A DNA stretch of 64,000 bases, taken from contig NZ_CP027557.1 in NCBI RefSeq assembly GCF_014854695.1, positions 4,690,891 through 4,754,890 on the forward strand. The letters are read 5' to 3'. Every line of letters starts with the position of its first letter. Within the stretch, counting starts at the first letter, position 1. Made by a program: the position numbers and the translations under genes. This document shows positions 50,322 to 57,593 of the stretch, piece after piece. Under the pieces are notes generated by a model that was given only the letters and a program-made list of their open reading frames with translations, searched no databases and was not told where the DNA came from. The stretch is from Rhodococcus rhodochrous (lineage in GTDB: Bacteria > Actinomycetota > Actinomycetes > Mycobacteriales > Mycobacteriaceae).

Positions 50322-51383
50322 ATGGATCTCGACACCACTCCGGCACTGCTCGTCGACCGCGACATCCTCGATCGCAACATCGCGCGGATGGCGCAGTCCG
50401 CCGCCTCGCGAGGCCTGTCGCTGCGACCCCACGCGAAGACGCACAAGTGCTCCGAGATCGGACGACGTCAGCTCGACGCGGGAGCCCGAGGTCTCACGGT
50501 TGCGACCGTCTCCGAGGCCGAGGTCTTCATCGAAGAGGGCTTCGACGACCTGTTCGTCGCGTATCCGCTGTGGGTCGACGCCGCCCGCGGTGCACGGTTG
50601 CGTGCGCTGGCCGACCGGGTGCGCCTCACGGTCGGGATCGATTCGGCGACCGGAGCCCGGCAACTCGTCGAGCACGCCGGCACCGCGATCGGTGTGCTCG
50701 TCGAGATCGACAGCGGCCACCATCGCACCGGCGTGCTGCCCGAGCAGGCCGGAGCCGTGGCGTCGGCGGCGCGTGAGGCAGGCCTCGACGTGCGCGGTGT
50801 CTTCACCTTCCCCGGCCACTCGTACGCACCCGACGCGCCGTGCAGCGCCGCCCGGGAGGAAGCCGACGCTCTGGCGGCCGCAGCGGAGTCGCTACGAGCA
50901 GCCGGGATCGAGCCGTCCGCGATCAGTGGTGGCTCCTCCCCCACTGCTCTTCTCGAAGTACCCACGGTCGCAACCGAACTGCGCCCCGGGGTGTACGTCT
51001 TCGGCGACGCCCAGCAACTCGAACTCGGCGCGGTGAGCGAATCCGACATCGCGCTGACCGCCCTGGCGACCGTCGTGTCCGCTCGCGACGAGGTGGTCGT
51101 GCTCGATGCCGGTTCCAAGGTGCTCGGCGCCGACCGGGCCGCGTGGGCCACGGGGTACGGACGCATCCTCGGGGAACCGGACGCACGCACCACGGCACTG
51201 TCGGAGCACCACGCGACGGTTCAGTGGCCGGAGGCGTCGACCCGCCCACGACTCGGCGACAGGGTGCGGGTGATTCCCAACCACGTCTGCAATGCCGTGA
51301 ACCTGGCGGACGAACTGATCGTGATCTCGAACGGTGAAGTGGTGGACACCTGGCGGGTGGTCGCGCGAGGATGTACGACGTGA
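50322..51383 (+). CDS. D-threonine aldolase/D-serine dehydratase-like PLP enzyme
   Basis: A 353-residue fold-type III (alanine-racemase-like) enzyme. It begins LDTTPALLVDRDILDRNIAR; the PLP lysine is in SLRPHAKTHKCSEI; the phosphate loop region has SAISGGSSPTALL; and the C-terminal metal site is IPNHVCNAVNLADEL, where the His-x-Cys pair binds zinc or manganese in DSD1/D-threonine aldolase proteins. It may cleave D-3-hydroxy amino acids. ATG at 50322 is preferred because the -10 box sits just before it. It overlaps the sugar-dehydrogenase gene by 1 bp. Confidence 0.88.
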   Translation: MDLDTTPALLVDRDILDRNIARMAQSAASRGLSLRPHAKTHKCSEIGRRQLDAGARGLTVATVSEAEVFIEEGFDDLFVAYPLWVDAARGARLRALADRVRLTVGIDSATGARQLVEHAGTAIGVLVEIDSGHHRTGVLPEQAGAVASAAREAGLDVRGVFTFPGHSYAPDAPCSAAREEADALAAAAESLRAAGIEPSAISGGSSPTALLEVPTVATELRPGVYVFGDAQQLELGAVSESDIALTALATVVSARDEVVVLDAGSKVLGADRAAWATGYGRILGEPDARTTALSEHHATVQWPEASTRPRLGDRVRVIPNHVCNAVNLADELIVISNGEVVDTWRVVARGCTT

Positions 51384-52534
51384 TGCGCAGACGTCTGGCC
51401 TGCCTGACCGCAGCGGTGGTACTGCCGCTGAGTGCGTGCGCGTCCGAATCGACCGCGCCGGACACCGAGACCATCACAGGGGCGACCACCGCAGGGGCGG
51501 CAACCACCGAGACCGTCACGGACGCAACCGCCTCCGCGGTGTCCGGAGCCGGTGGGGCGGACAGGGTGGACGGGGTGCCCCGCGTGGTCGGGACCGTGGC
51601 GTCCGGACTCGACACGCCGTGGGGGATCGCCTTCCTGCCCACCGGTTCCGCGCTGGTCACCGAACGCAACAGTGGCCGGATCGTCGAGATCATCAACGGC
51701 GAGGTCCGCGAGGTGGGCCGCGTCGGCGAGACCCTCGCGCAGGGCGAGTCGGGATTGCTGGGGATCGCGGTGTCGCCGACCTTCGACACCGACCGCTTCG
51801 TCTATCTCTACGTGACCACCGCCAGCGACAACCGGGTACTTCGAGCCGTTTTCGACGGCACCACGCTCACCGAACCGGAGGTGATCCTCGACGGCATCCC
51901 AGCCGCTCGGATCCACGACGGCGGGAGGATGATCTTCGGTCCCGACGGGATGCTGTACGTCGCGACCGGCGAGGCGGGCCGCCGCGAACTGGCGCAGGAT
52001 CCGAATTCGCTCGGCGGCAAGATCCTTCGCATCACGGGCGACGGCGAACCCGCGCCCGGCAATCCCGATCCGGCATCGCCGGTGTACTCGCTCGGTCACC
52101 GCAACGTACAAGGACTCGCGTTCGACGACCGGGGACGGTTGTGGGCGTCGGAATTCGGGCAGAACGACGTCGACGAGTTGAATCTCGTGGCGGCGGGCGC
52201 GAACTACGGCTGGCCCGTGGTCGAAGGAGCCGGGGGCTCCGGCGAATTCGTCGATCCGGTCCTCACCTGGCCGGTCTCGCAGGCGTCGCCGTCGGGCCTG
52301 GCGTGGTTCGGCGGCAGCCTCTGGATGGCAGGCCTGCGCGGAGAACGACTGTGGCGCATCGATGTTCAGGACACCGCAGCCACCGCGACCGACTTCTTCG
52401 TCGGCGAGTACGGAAGATTGCGGACCGTCGTCGCCGCGCCGGACGGCTCACTGTGGTTGACGACGTCCAATCGAGACGGTCGCGGCAGCCCGGCCGGCGA
52501 CGACGATCGCATCCTCCGGATCGAGATCTCCTGA
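51383..52534 (+). CDS. PQQ-dependent aldose sugar dehydrogenase-type lipoprotein
   Basis: A 383-residue six-bladed propeller of the GDH_B/soluble aldose dehydrogenase family. The N terminus RRRLACLTAAVVLPLSAC carries a lipobox (LSAC), so it is a secreted lipoprotein; a Thr/Ala-rich linker follows. Propeller motifs include GLDTPWGIAFLPTGSALVTE, GLLGIAVSPTF, HDGGRMIFGPDGMLYVATGE and LGHRNVQGLAFDDRGRLWAS, the last with the catalytic-His and Arg region. It would oxidise a sugar using PQQ, although no PQQ synthesis gene is in the window. The ATG at 51383 overlaps the upstream stop. Confidence 0.88.
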   Translation: MRRRLACLTAAVVLPLSACASESTAPDTETITGATTAGAATTETVTDATASAVSGAGGADRVDGVPRVVGTVASGLDTPWGIAFLPTGSALVTERNSGRIVEIINGEVREVGRVGETLAQGESGLLGIAVSPTFDTDRFVYLYVTTASDNRVLRAVFDGTTLTEPEVILDGIPAARIHDGGRMIFGPDGMLYVATGEAGRRELAQDPNSLGGKILRITGDGEPAPGNPDPASPVYSLGHRNVQGLAFDDRGRLWASEFGQNDVDELNLVAAGANYGWPVVEGAGGSGEFVDPVLTWPVSQASPSGLAWFGGSLWMAGLRGERLWRIDVQDTAATATDFFVGEYGRLRTVVAAPDGSLWLTTSNRDGRGSPAGDDDRILRIEIS

Positions 52535-52537
52535 CGA

Positions 52538-52990
52538 TCAGGGGACGAGAACGACGACCGTCTCGGCGACCAGCGCCGGGCGCTCTCCACCCTCGATCTC
52601 GATGGTGTATCCGACGACGAGGTTCGCACCCTTGGCGGTGCGCTCGAGCGACTTGAACTCCGCGCCGGCACGGATCCGCGAGCCGACGGGCACCGGCGCG
52701 GGGTAACGAACCTTGTTGCTGCCGTAATTGACCTTCATCTTCAGGCCTTCGAGGGAGAAGATCTGGGTGCCGAGGACCGGCAGCAGCGACAGGGTCAGAT
52801 AACCGTGGGCGATGGTCTTGCCGTACGGGCCGTCCTTCGCGCGCTCGGGGTCGACGTGGATCCACTGGTGATCGCCGGTGGCCTCGGCGAACAGGTCGAT
52901 GCGCTTCTGGTCGATCTCGATCCAGTCGCTGTAGCCGAGGTGCTCGCCGACGGCCTTCTCGACCTCGTCGATTCCGTTGAAAACCCGCAT
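52538..52990 (-). CDS. MaoC-like (R)-specific enoyl-CoA hydratase
   Basis: A 150-residue hot-dog-fold hydratase. The hydratase-2 motif is ATGDHQWIHVDPERAKDG with the catalytic Asp/His, followed by GKTIAHGYLTLSLLPVLG. The length fits the single-domain Rv0130-like (HtdZ) group, which hydrates trans-2-enoyl thioesters to (R)-3-hydroxyacyl thioesters. It is the last gene of the acyl-CoA dehydrogenase-GntR-MaoC series, 28 bp after GntR. Confidence 0.92.
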   Translation of the reverse strand: MRVFNGIDEVEKAVGEHLGYSDWIEIDQKRIDLFAEATGDHQWIHVDPERAKDGPYGKTIAHGYLTLSLLPVLGTQIFSLEGLKMKVNYGSNKVRYPAPVPVGSRIRAGAEFKSLERTAKGANLVVGYTIEIEGGERPALVAETVVVLVP

Positions 52991-53018
52991 TGTTGCTCCT
53001 GTCGATGTGCGGCGACGG

Positions 53019-53765
53019 TCAGAGACCGGCTCGCCTGAGGGTGACGCGATAGGTGTAATGCTCGGGCAGAAAGTAACTCACCGACAACTCGGTGGGCACC
53101 CCGTCGTCGTTCGAGTACAACCGGTCGACGCGCAGCAGAGGATGTCCCACTTCGCAGTTCAGCTCGCTCGCCACCTGGTCGGTGGCGAGCGCGACCGTGA
53201 TGGACTGTGCTGCTTCGACGATCGGGCTGTCGAGATGCGGTTCGAGCAGCCCGATCATCGTGTTCCGGCTGGACGCTCCCGCTTGGAGCTCCGGCGACTC
53301 GAGTACGTGCGCGGCGACAGGTTCGGGCAGGTGAACCGTGGTGAGCACGAACGGGATTCCGTCGTGCAGTCGCTTGAACACCACCGTGTACAGCACGTCG
53401 GTGTCGAGACGCAGTCGGCTCGCGGCGTCGATGTCGACTCCGCGTCGCAGCGGCGAGACGATCTGCATGACCGTGTCGGCCGACAACGCGAGCAGATCCT
53501 CGATCGAGCCGAGCTGGCGCCGGTAGCGCCGGCCCGACTCGTTCGCGAAGGTGCCGCGGCCGGGAACGCGGTAGACGATGCCGTCGGCCACGAGATCCTG
53601 GAAGGCGCGACGCACCGTCTGCCGGCTCACGCCGTGCTCCTCGGCGAGTTCGGCCTCCGTGGGCAGCCGTGTGCCGTCGCTGTACCGTCCCGCCTCGACG
53701 GCCTCCCGGAGCTGGCGCGCGAGTTGCGCGTACGCCGGTTCCGTTTCCCGCACCTTGTAATCCAT
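53019..53765 (-). CDS. GntR-family (HutC-type) regulator
   Basis: A 248-residue regulator. The winged helix-turn-helix is in residues 10-75 (AYAQLARQLREAVEAGRYSD, LPTEAELAEEHGVSRQTVRR, YRVPGRGTFANE) and the ligand-binding UTRA domain in about 95-245 (ending SVSYFLPEHYTYRVTLR). It probably controls the surrounding acyl-CoA genes; the matched 11-bp inverted copies in the divergent promoter are candidate sites. ATG start at 53765, 26 bp after the acyl-CoA dehydrogenase stop. Confidence 0.9.
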   Translation of the reverse strand: MDYKVRETEPAYAQLARQLREAVEAGRYSDGTRLPTEAELAEEHGVSRQTVRRAFQDLVADGIVYRVPGRGTFANESGRRYRRQLGSIEDLLALSADTVMQIVSPLRRGVDIDAASRLRLDTDVLYTVVFKRLHDGIPFVLTTVHLPEPVAAHVLESPELQAGASSRNTMIGLLEPHLDSPIVEAAQSITVALATDQVASELNCEVGHPLLRVDRLYSNDDGVPTELSVSYFLPEHYTYRVTLRRAGL

Positions 53766-53791
53766 GACGGACCGATCCTAGCGGCCGGTCG

Positions 53792-54943
53792 TCACAGTCC
53801 GCCGCGTGCTACGAGCTGGCCGGCGATGACGTTGCGCTGGATCTCGTTGGTGCCCTCGCCGACGATCATCAGCGGCGCGTCGCGGAAGTAACGCTCGACG
53901 TCGTACTCGGTGGAGTAGCCGTAACCGCCGTGGATGCGTACCGCGTTGAGGGCGATCTCCATCGCGATCTCCGAGCAGTACAACTTGGCCATGCCGGCCT
54001 CCATGTCGCAGCGCTCGCCGCTGTCGTACTTCTCCGCCGCGTAACGCGCCAGCTGCCGCGCCGCGGTGAGCTTGGTGGCCATCTCCGCCAGGTAGTTGCC
54101 GATGGACTGGTGCTTCCAGATCGGCTGACCGAAGCTCTCGCGCTGCTGCGCGTAGGCGAGCGAATCCTCGAGTGCGGCGGTCGCGACACCGAGGGCGCGG
54201 GAGGCGACCTGCAGACGGCCGGTCTCGAGGCCCTTCATCATGTGGGCGAAGCCCTTGCCGGGCTCACCGCCGAGGATCGCGTCGGCGGAGATGCGGTAGT
54301 TGTCGAAGCTCAGCTCGCACGACTCGACGCCCTTGTAGCCGAGCTTGGGCAGGTCGCGCGAGACGGTCAAGCCCGGGCCGTGCTCGACGAGCACCACGGA
54401 GATGCCCTTGTGGCGCGGCTGCGCGGTGGGGTCGGTCTTGCACAGCAGGGCGATCAAGCCGGCCCGACGGGCGTTGGTGATCCACGTCTTGGCGCCGTTG
54501 ATGACCAGCTCGTCGCCGTCCCGCTTGGCGGTGGTGGTCATCGCCTGCAGGTCGGAGCCACCGCCGGGCTCGGTGAGCGCCATCGTCGCGCGGATCTCAC
54601 CGGTGGCCAGCTTGGGCAGGTACTTGCTCTTCTGCTCCTCGGTACCGAACAACGCGAGCAGCTTCGCGACGACGGTGTGCCCTCCCATCGCACCCGACAG
54701 CGACATCCATCCGCGGGCGAGTTCCTCGGTGACCTGGACGTAGCAGGGCATCGACACCGGCGATCCGCCGTACTCCTCGGGCACGGCGAGCCCGTAGATG
54801 CCGATCTGCTTCATCTGCTCGATCCACTTCTCGGGGTACTCGTTGGCGTGCTCGACCTCCTGCACCGACGGCTTGACCTCCCGATCGATGAAGTCGCGGA
54901 CGGTCTTGACCAGAAAAGTCTCTTCGTCGTTCAGGTAGGTCAC
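53792..54943 (-). CDS. Acyl-CoA dehydrogenase
   Basis: A 383-residue FAD enzyme. Blocks include LAVPEEYGGSPVSM, ATMALTEPGGGSDLQAM, ELVINGAKTWITNARRAG, LSFDNYRISADAILG, and the catalytic Glu in LMIVGEGTNEIQRNVIAG. GTG start at 54943 behind GAAGGA. Divergent from the CitE-like lyase gene and co-directional with GntR and MaoC. The combination suggests oxidation of a branched or C5-type acyl-CoA before hydration and lyase cleavage. Confidence 0.92.
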   Translation of the reverse strand: MTYLNDEETFLVKTVRDFIDREVKPSVQEVEHANEYPEKWIEQMKQIGIYGLAVPEEYGGSPVSMPCYVQVTEELARGWMSLSGAMGGHTVVAKLLALFGTEEQKSKYLPKLATGEIRATMALTEPGGGSDLQAMTTTAKRDGDELVINGAKTWITNARRAGLIALLCKTDPTAQPRHKGISVVLVEHGPGLTVSRDLPKLGYKGVESCELSFDNYRISADAILGGEPGKGFAHMMKGLETGRLQVASRALGVATAALEDSLAYAQQRESFGQPIWKHQSIGNYLAEMATKLTAARQLARYAAEKYDSGERCDMEAGMAKLYCSEIAMEIALNAVRIHGGYGYSTEYDVERYFRDAPLMIVGEGTNEIQRNVIAGQLVARGGL

Positions 54944-54988
54944 GGGGCATCCTTCGCTTGGGACGGGCCATACGGACCCGGGAAACTT

Positions 54989-54999
54989 TGTACGGCCAT
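54989..54999. promoter_or_regulatory. Operator candidate, left copy
   Basis: TGTACGGCCAT, the exact inverse complement of the copy at 55132-55142. It lies 46 bp from the acyl-CoA dehydrogenase start. The 239-bp divergent region holds no other gene. Confidence 0.55.
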
Positions 55000-55131
55000 T
55001 TTGTGGACCAAGTTCGGACGTTGTCAACGCGAAGACCGCCATTCGACGTCGTGATTGCAAAGTTTTCGACGATACGAACGACTGCACCTTCCTATGAGCA
55101 CACCTCTCCGTGGGGTGGCATACCGCCAACA

Positions 55132-55142
55132 ATGGCCGTACA
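55132..55142. promoter_or_regulatory. Operator candidate, right copy
   Basis: ATGGCCGTACA, inverse complement of the left copy; flanks AA and TTT also match. It lies 41 bp before the CitE-like start at 55183, so the two sites are placed almost symmetrically to the two genes. Likely bound by the neighbouring GntR-family protein. Confidence 0.55.
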
Positions 55143-55182
55143 TTTAGCGCCGTCATTGCCGACCGAACTCCCCGAGGTCCCC

Positions 55183-56034
55183 GTGTCTTCCGAGCAACAC
55201 CTCCGCCGGCGCGCCGTTCTCGTCGCCCCCGGTTCCGACGAACGCAAAGCCGGTAAGGCCCTCGCCTCCGCCGCCGACGAGGTCGTCCTCGACCTCGAGG
55301 ACGCCGTCACCGCCGCCCAGAAGGACGCCGCCCGCGAACTCGTGGCTCCCCTGGTCCGCGAACACGGCGCCACGCGCACCGTCTCCGTTCGTATCAACGG
55401 ACGCGGCACCCCCTGGTTCGAGGACGACCTGCGCGCGTGCGCCGCACTCGGCGACGCCCTCGCCTCGATCGTGATTCCCAAGGTCGAGAGCGCCGACGAT
55501 CTCGTCGAGGCCGACCGCATCCTCGGCAGCGAGTCGACCGTCACGGTGCAGGCCCTCATCGAGACCCCCGCCGGCGTGCAGCGCATCGACGAGATCGTCG
55601 CCGGTCCCCGGGTGGCCGGCGTGATCATCGGTTACGCCGACCTCGGCGCCTCACTGGGCCGCGCCCGCACCGCCGCCCCCGAGCACTGGCTCTACGTCCA
55701 GGACCGCGTACTGCACGCCGCCCGGGCCGCCGGTGTCCAGGCGATCGACGGACCGTTCCTCGGCATCGCCGACGACGACGCCTTCCGTCACTCGGCGCAG
55801 TGGGTGTCCGATCTCGGATTCGACGGCAAGTGGGTCATCCATCCTGCGCAGATCACCTCTGCCGCAGCGGCCTTCACCCCCACCGACGATCAGGTCGACG
55901 CCGCCCGCAAGGTCCTCGCCGCACTCGAGGAAGCCGAGAACCGCGGCGCCGGAGCTGCCCAGCTCGACGGCCAGATGCTCGACGAGGCCGTCGCCGTCGC
56001 CGCCCGTCGCACACTGTCGAAGATCGGAGCCTGA
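55183..56034 (+). CDS. CitE/HpcH-family CoA-ester lyase or thioesterase
   Basis: A 283-residue TIM-barrel enzyme. Family motifs are RRAVLVAPGSDERKAGKALA, EVVLDLEDAVTAAQKDAARE with the Mg ligand, VSVRINGRGTPWFEDDL, SIVIPKVESADDL, VQALIETPAGVQRIDEI with a Glu ligand, GVIIGYADLGASLGRA and WVIHPAQI. It would cleave malyl-, methylmalyl- or citramalyl-CoA. I chose the GTG at 55183 (GAGG upstream); an ATG at 55133 would lie inside the palindromic operator candidate. First gene of an operon with the double-MaoC gene. Confidence 0.9.
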   Translation: MSSEQHLRRRAVLVAPGSDERKAGKALASAADEVVLDLEDAVTAAQKDAARELVAPLVREHGATRTVSVRINGRGTPWFEDDLRACAALGDALASIVIPKVESADDLVEADRILGSESTVTVQALIETPAGVQRIDEIVAGPRVAGVIIGYADLGASLGRARTAAPEHWLYVQDRVLHAARAAGVQAIDGPFLGIADDDAFRHSAQWVSDLGFDGKWVIHPAQITSAAAAFTPTDDQVDAARKVLAALEEAENRGAGAAQLDGQMLDEAVAVAARRTLSKIGA

Positions 56035-56039
56035 AAGCC

Positions 56040-57059
56040 ATGACCACCTCGTACGTCGGCGGACCCTATTTCGACGAACTGACCGTCGGTCAGGTCTTCG
56101 ACACCGCCCCCGCCGTGACGCTCACCGACGGCCTCGCCGCCGCGCACCAGAGCATTCTCGGTGACCGCCTGCGTCTTCCGCTCGACAAGCACCTCTCGGC
56201 CGCCGTCGCGGGCGGACCGGTCGCGCACGCCGGCTTCGTCACCGACATCGCGATCGGGCAGTCCACGCTCGTCACACACCACGTCAAGGCCAACCTCTTC
56301 TACCGCGGCCTGCGTTTCCGTCGTTTCCCGCACATCGGCGACACCCTCTACACCACCACCGAAGTCGTGGGACTGAAGGAGAATTCGGCCAAGCCCGGAC
56401 GCAAACCCACCGGCCTCGCGGCGCTGCGCATGAACACCGTCGACCAGGACGGCAACACCGTCCTCGACTTCTACCGCTGCGCGATGCTGCCGCTGAGCGA
56501 GAATCCCGACCCCGACCGCGTCGTGCACTCCGACGACCTGTCGGCCATCGGACCGCAGGACGAACCGCAGTGGTCCGCGCCCGCCGACTGGGATCTGGAT
56601 GTCTACCGCTCGAAAGTGCCGGGCGAGCACTTCGACAAGTCGCTCGCCGGTGCCGTGCTGCAGTCCAGCGGCGACGTCGTCTCGAGCGCACCGGAACTCG
56701 CGCGCCTGAGCCTCAACATCGCCGCGACGCACCACGACGAGCGGGTCGGCGCATCCGGTCGTCTCGTCTACGGCGGCCACACCATCGGCCTGGCCTTCTC
56801 ACAGGCGACCCGCGCTCTGCCGAATCTCGTGACGGTGCTGGGCTGGAAGTCGTGCGACCACACCGGTCCGGTGCAGGAGGGCGACACCCTCACCAGCGAT
56901 CTGCACGTCGAATCCGCCGAGCCTCTCGCCGAGGGCGGTGGCGTGCTGAACCTTCGGTCGCTCGTCTACGCACACCGCGGCGGTGCCGCGAATAGCGACC
57001 GCGGTGATGCCGAACCGGCGCCCGTGCTGGATTGGCGGTTCACCGCTCTCATGGCCTGA
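56040..57059 (+). CDS. Double-hot-dog MaoC hydratase, mesaconyl-CoA hydratase-like
   Basis: A 339-residue protein with two MaoC/hot-dog domains (about 1-155 and 190-335). N-terminal parts are YFDELTVGQVFDTAPAVTLT and YRGLRFRRFPHIGDTLYTTT; the second domain holds LNIAATHHDERVGASGRLVY and GGHTIGLAFSQATRALPNLV, with SCDHTGPVQEGDTLTSDLHV. The length and order match mesaconyl-CoA hydratases. Together with a CitE-like lyase it fits hydration of an unsaturated branched C5 acyl-CoA and cleavage of the product. It starts 5 bp after the lyase stop. Confidence 0.85.
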   Translation: MTTSYVGGPYFDELTVGQVFDTAPAVTLTDGLAAAHQSILGDRLRLPLDKHLSAAVAGGPVAHAGFVTDIAIGQSTLVTHHVKANLFYRGLRFRRFPHIGDTLYTTTEVVGLKENSAKPGRKPTGLAALRMNTVDQDGNTVLDFYRCAMLPLSENPDPDRVVHSDDLSAIGPQDEPQWSAPADWDLDVYRSKVPGEHFDKSLAGAVLQSSGDVVSSAPELARLSLNIAATHHDERVGASGRLVYGGHTIGLAFSQATRALPNLVTVLGWKSCDHTGPVQEGDTLTSDLHVESAEPLAEGGGVLNLRSLVYAHRGGAANSDRGDAEPAPVLDWRFTALMA

Positions 57060-57076
57060 CGGCCACCGCTGCCGAG

Positions 57077-57124
57077 ACCGACGTTGTGTGCGAAATCCCT
57101 TGAGAAATCGCGCACAACGTCGGT
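57077..57124. terminator. Long hairpin between convergent genes
   Basis: ACCGACGTTGTGTGCG (57077-57092) pairs with CGCGCACAACGTCGGT (57109-57124) with one G-U pair and a 16-nt loop. It is followed by TTTCG. It separates the double-MaoC gene and the convergent helix-turn-helix gene. Confidence 0.8.
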
Positions 57125-57131
57125 TTCGTCG

Positions 57132-57545
57132 TTATGCGTCGACCCGTTTGACGAGGCGTTCGTAGCGCTGCCGGGCCGCCTGGGTGCTTCCCAGGCCCAG
57201 GCCGAAGGCGATCTCCTGCCAGGTCATCCCGCGTTCCCGCGCGATCCGGAGGATCAGCGCCTCGAGTTGGTCCATCTCGGCGCGCGCCTTCGGGACGAGG
57301 CCGAGCGCGGCGATGACGTCGGCGTCGTCGACCTCGGGTTCGTCGGGGCCGGGACTGTGCACGCCGCCCGCCAGTGCCGCGACGAGACGGATGGCGCCGA
57401 GCGGGTCGAGCATCTCGGGGTGCGACTGCCTGGCCCGTTGCTCGGGAGTACTGCCGTGCCGTTCGGCGATTCGGAACAGGCCCGCGTACTCACGATGGGC
57501 GCGTTCGCGACTCGGATTCGGTGGGGTGAAGCCGTCCTCGGACAT
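57132..57545 (-). CDS. Small helix-turn-helix protein, probable regulator
   Basis: A 137-residue protein from ATG 57545. The C-terminal part is a helix-turn-helix: MDQLEALILRIARERGMTWQ, EIAFGLGLGSTQAARQRYER, LVKRVDA, similar to sigma-factor region 4 or MerR-free HTH proteins. The N terminus is polar (NPSRERAHREYAGLFRIAER). No ligand domain. It lies 15 bp beyond a strong palindrome (57561-57593) that overlaps the end of the upstream crotonase gene and may be its own operator. Confidence 0.75.
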   Translation of the reverse strand: MSEDGFTPPNPSRERAHREYAGLFRIAERHGSTPEQRARQSHPEMLDPLGAIRLVAALAGGVHSPGPDEPEVDDADVIAALGLVPKARAEMDQLEALILRIARERGMTWQEIAFGLGLGSTQAARQRYERLVKRVDA

Positions 57546-57560
57546 GAATCCAGGATCGCG

Positions 57561-57593
57561 TGTGAACAAGTTGTTGTCAACAGTTTGTTCACA
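57561..57593. promoter_or_regulatory. Palindromic operator candidate
   Basis: TGTGAACAA (57561-57569) and TTGTTCACA (57585-57593) are perfect 9-bp inverted arms; the centre has a further GTTG/CAAC pair. It overlaps the stop codon of the crotonase gene and sits 16 bp from the helix-turn-helix gene start. Confidence 0.65.

Noticed and set aside
55133..55182. Earlier ATG start of the CitE-like gene at 55133
   Set aside because: It lies inside the inverted 11-bp repeat, lacks a ribosome binding site, and adds residues outside the family N terminus.
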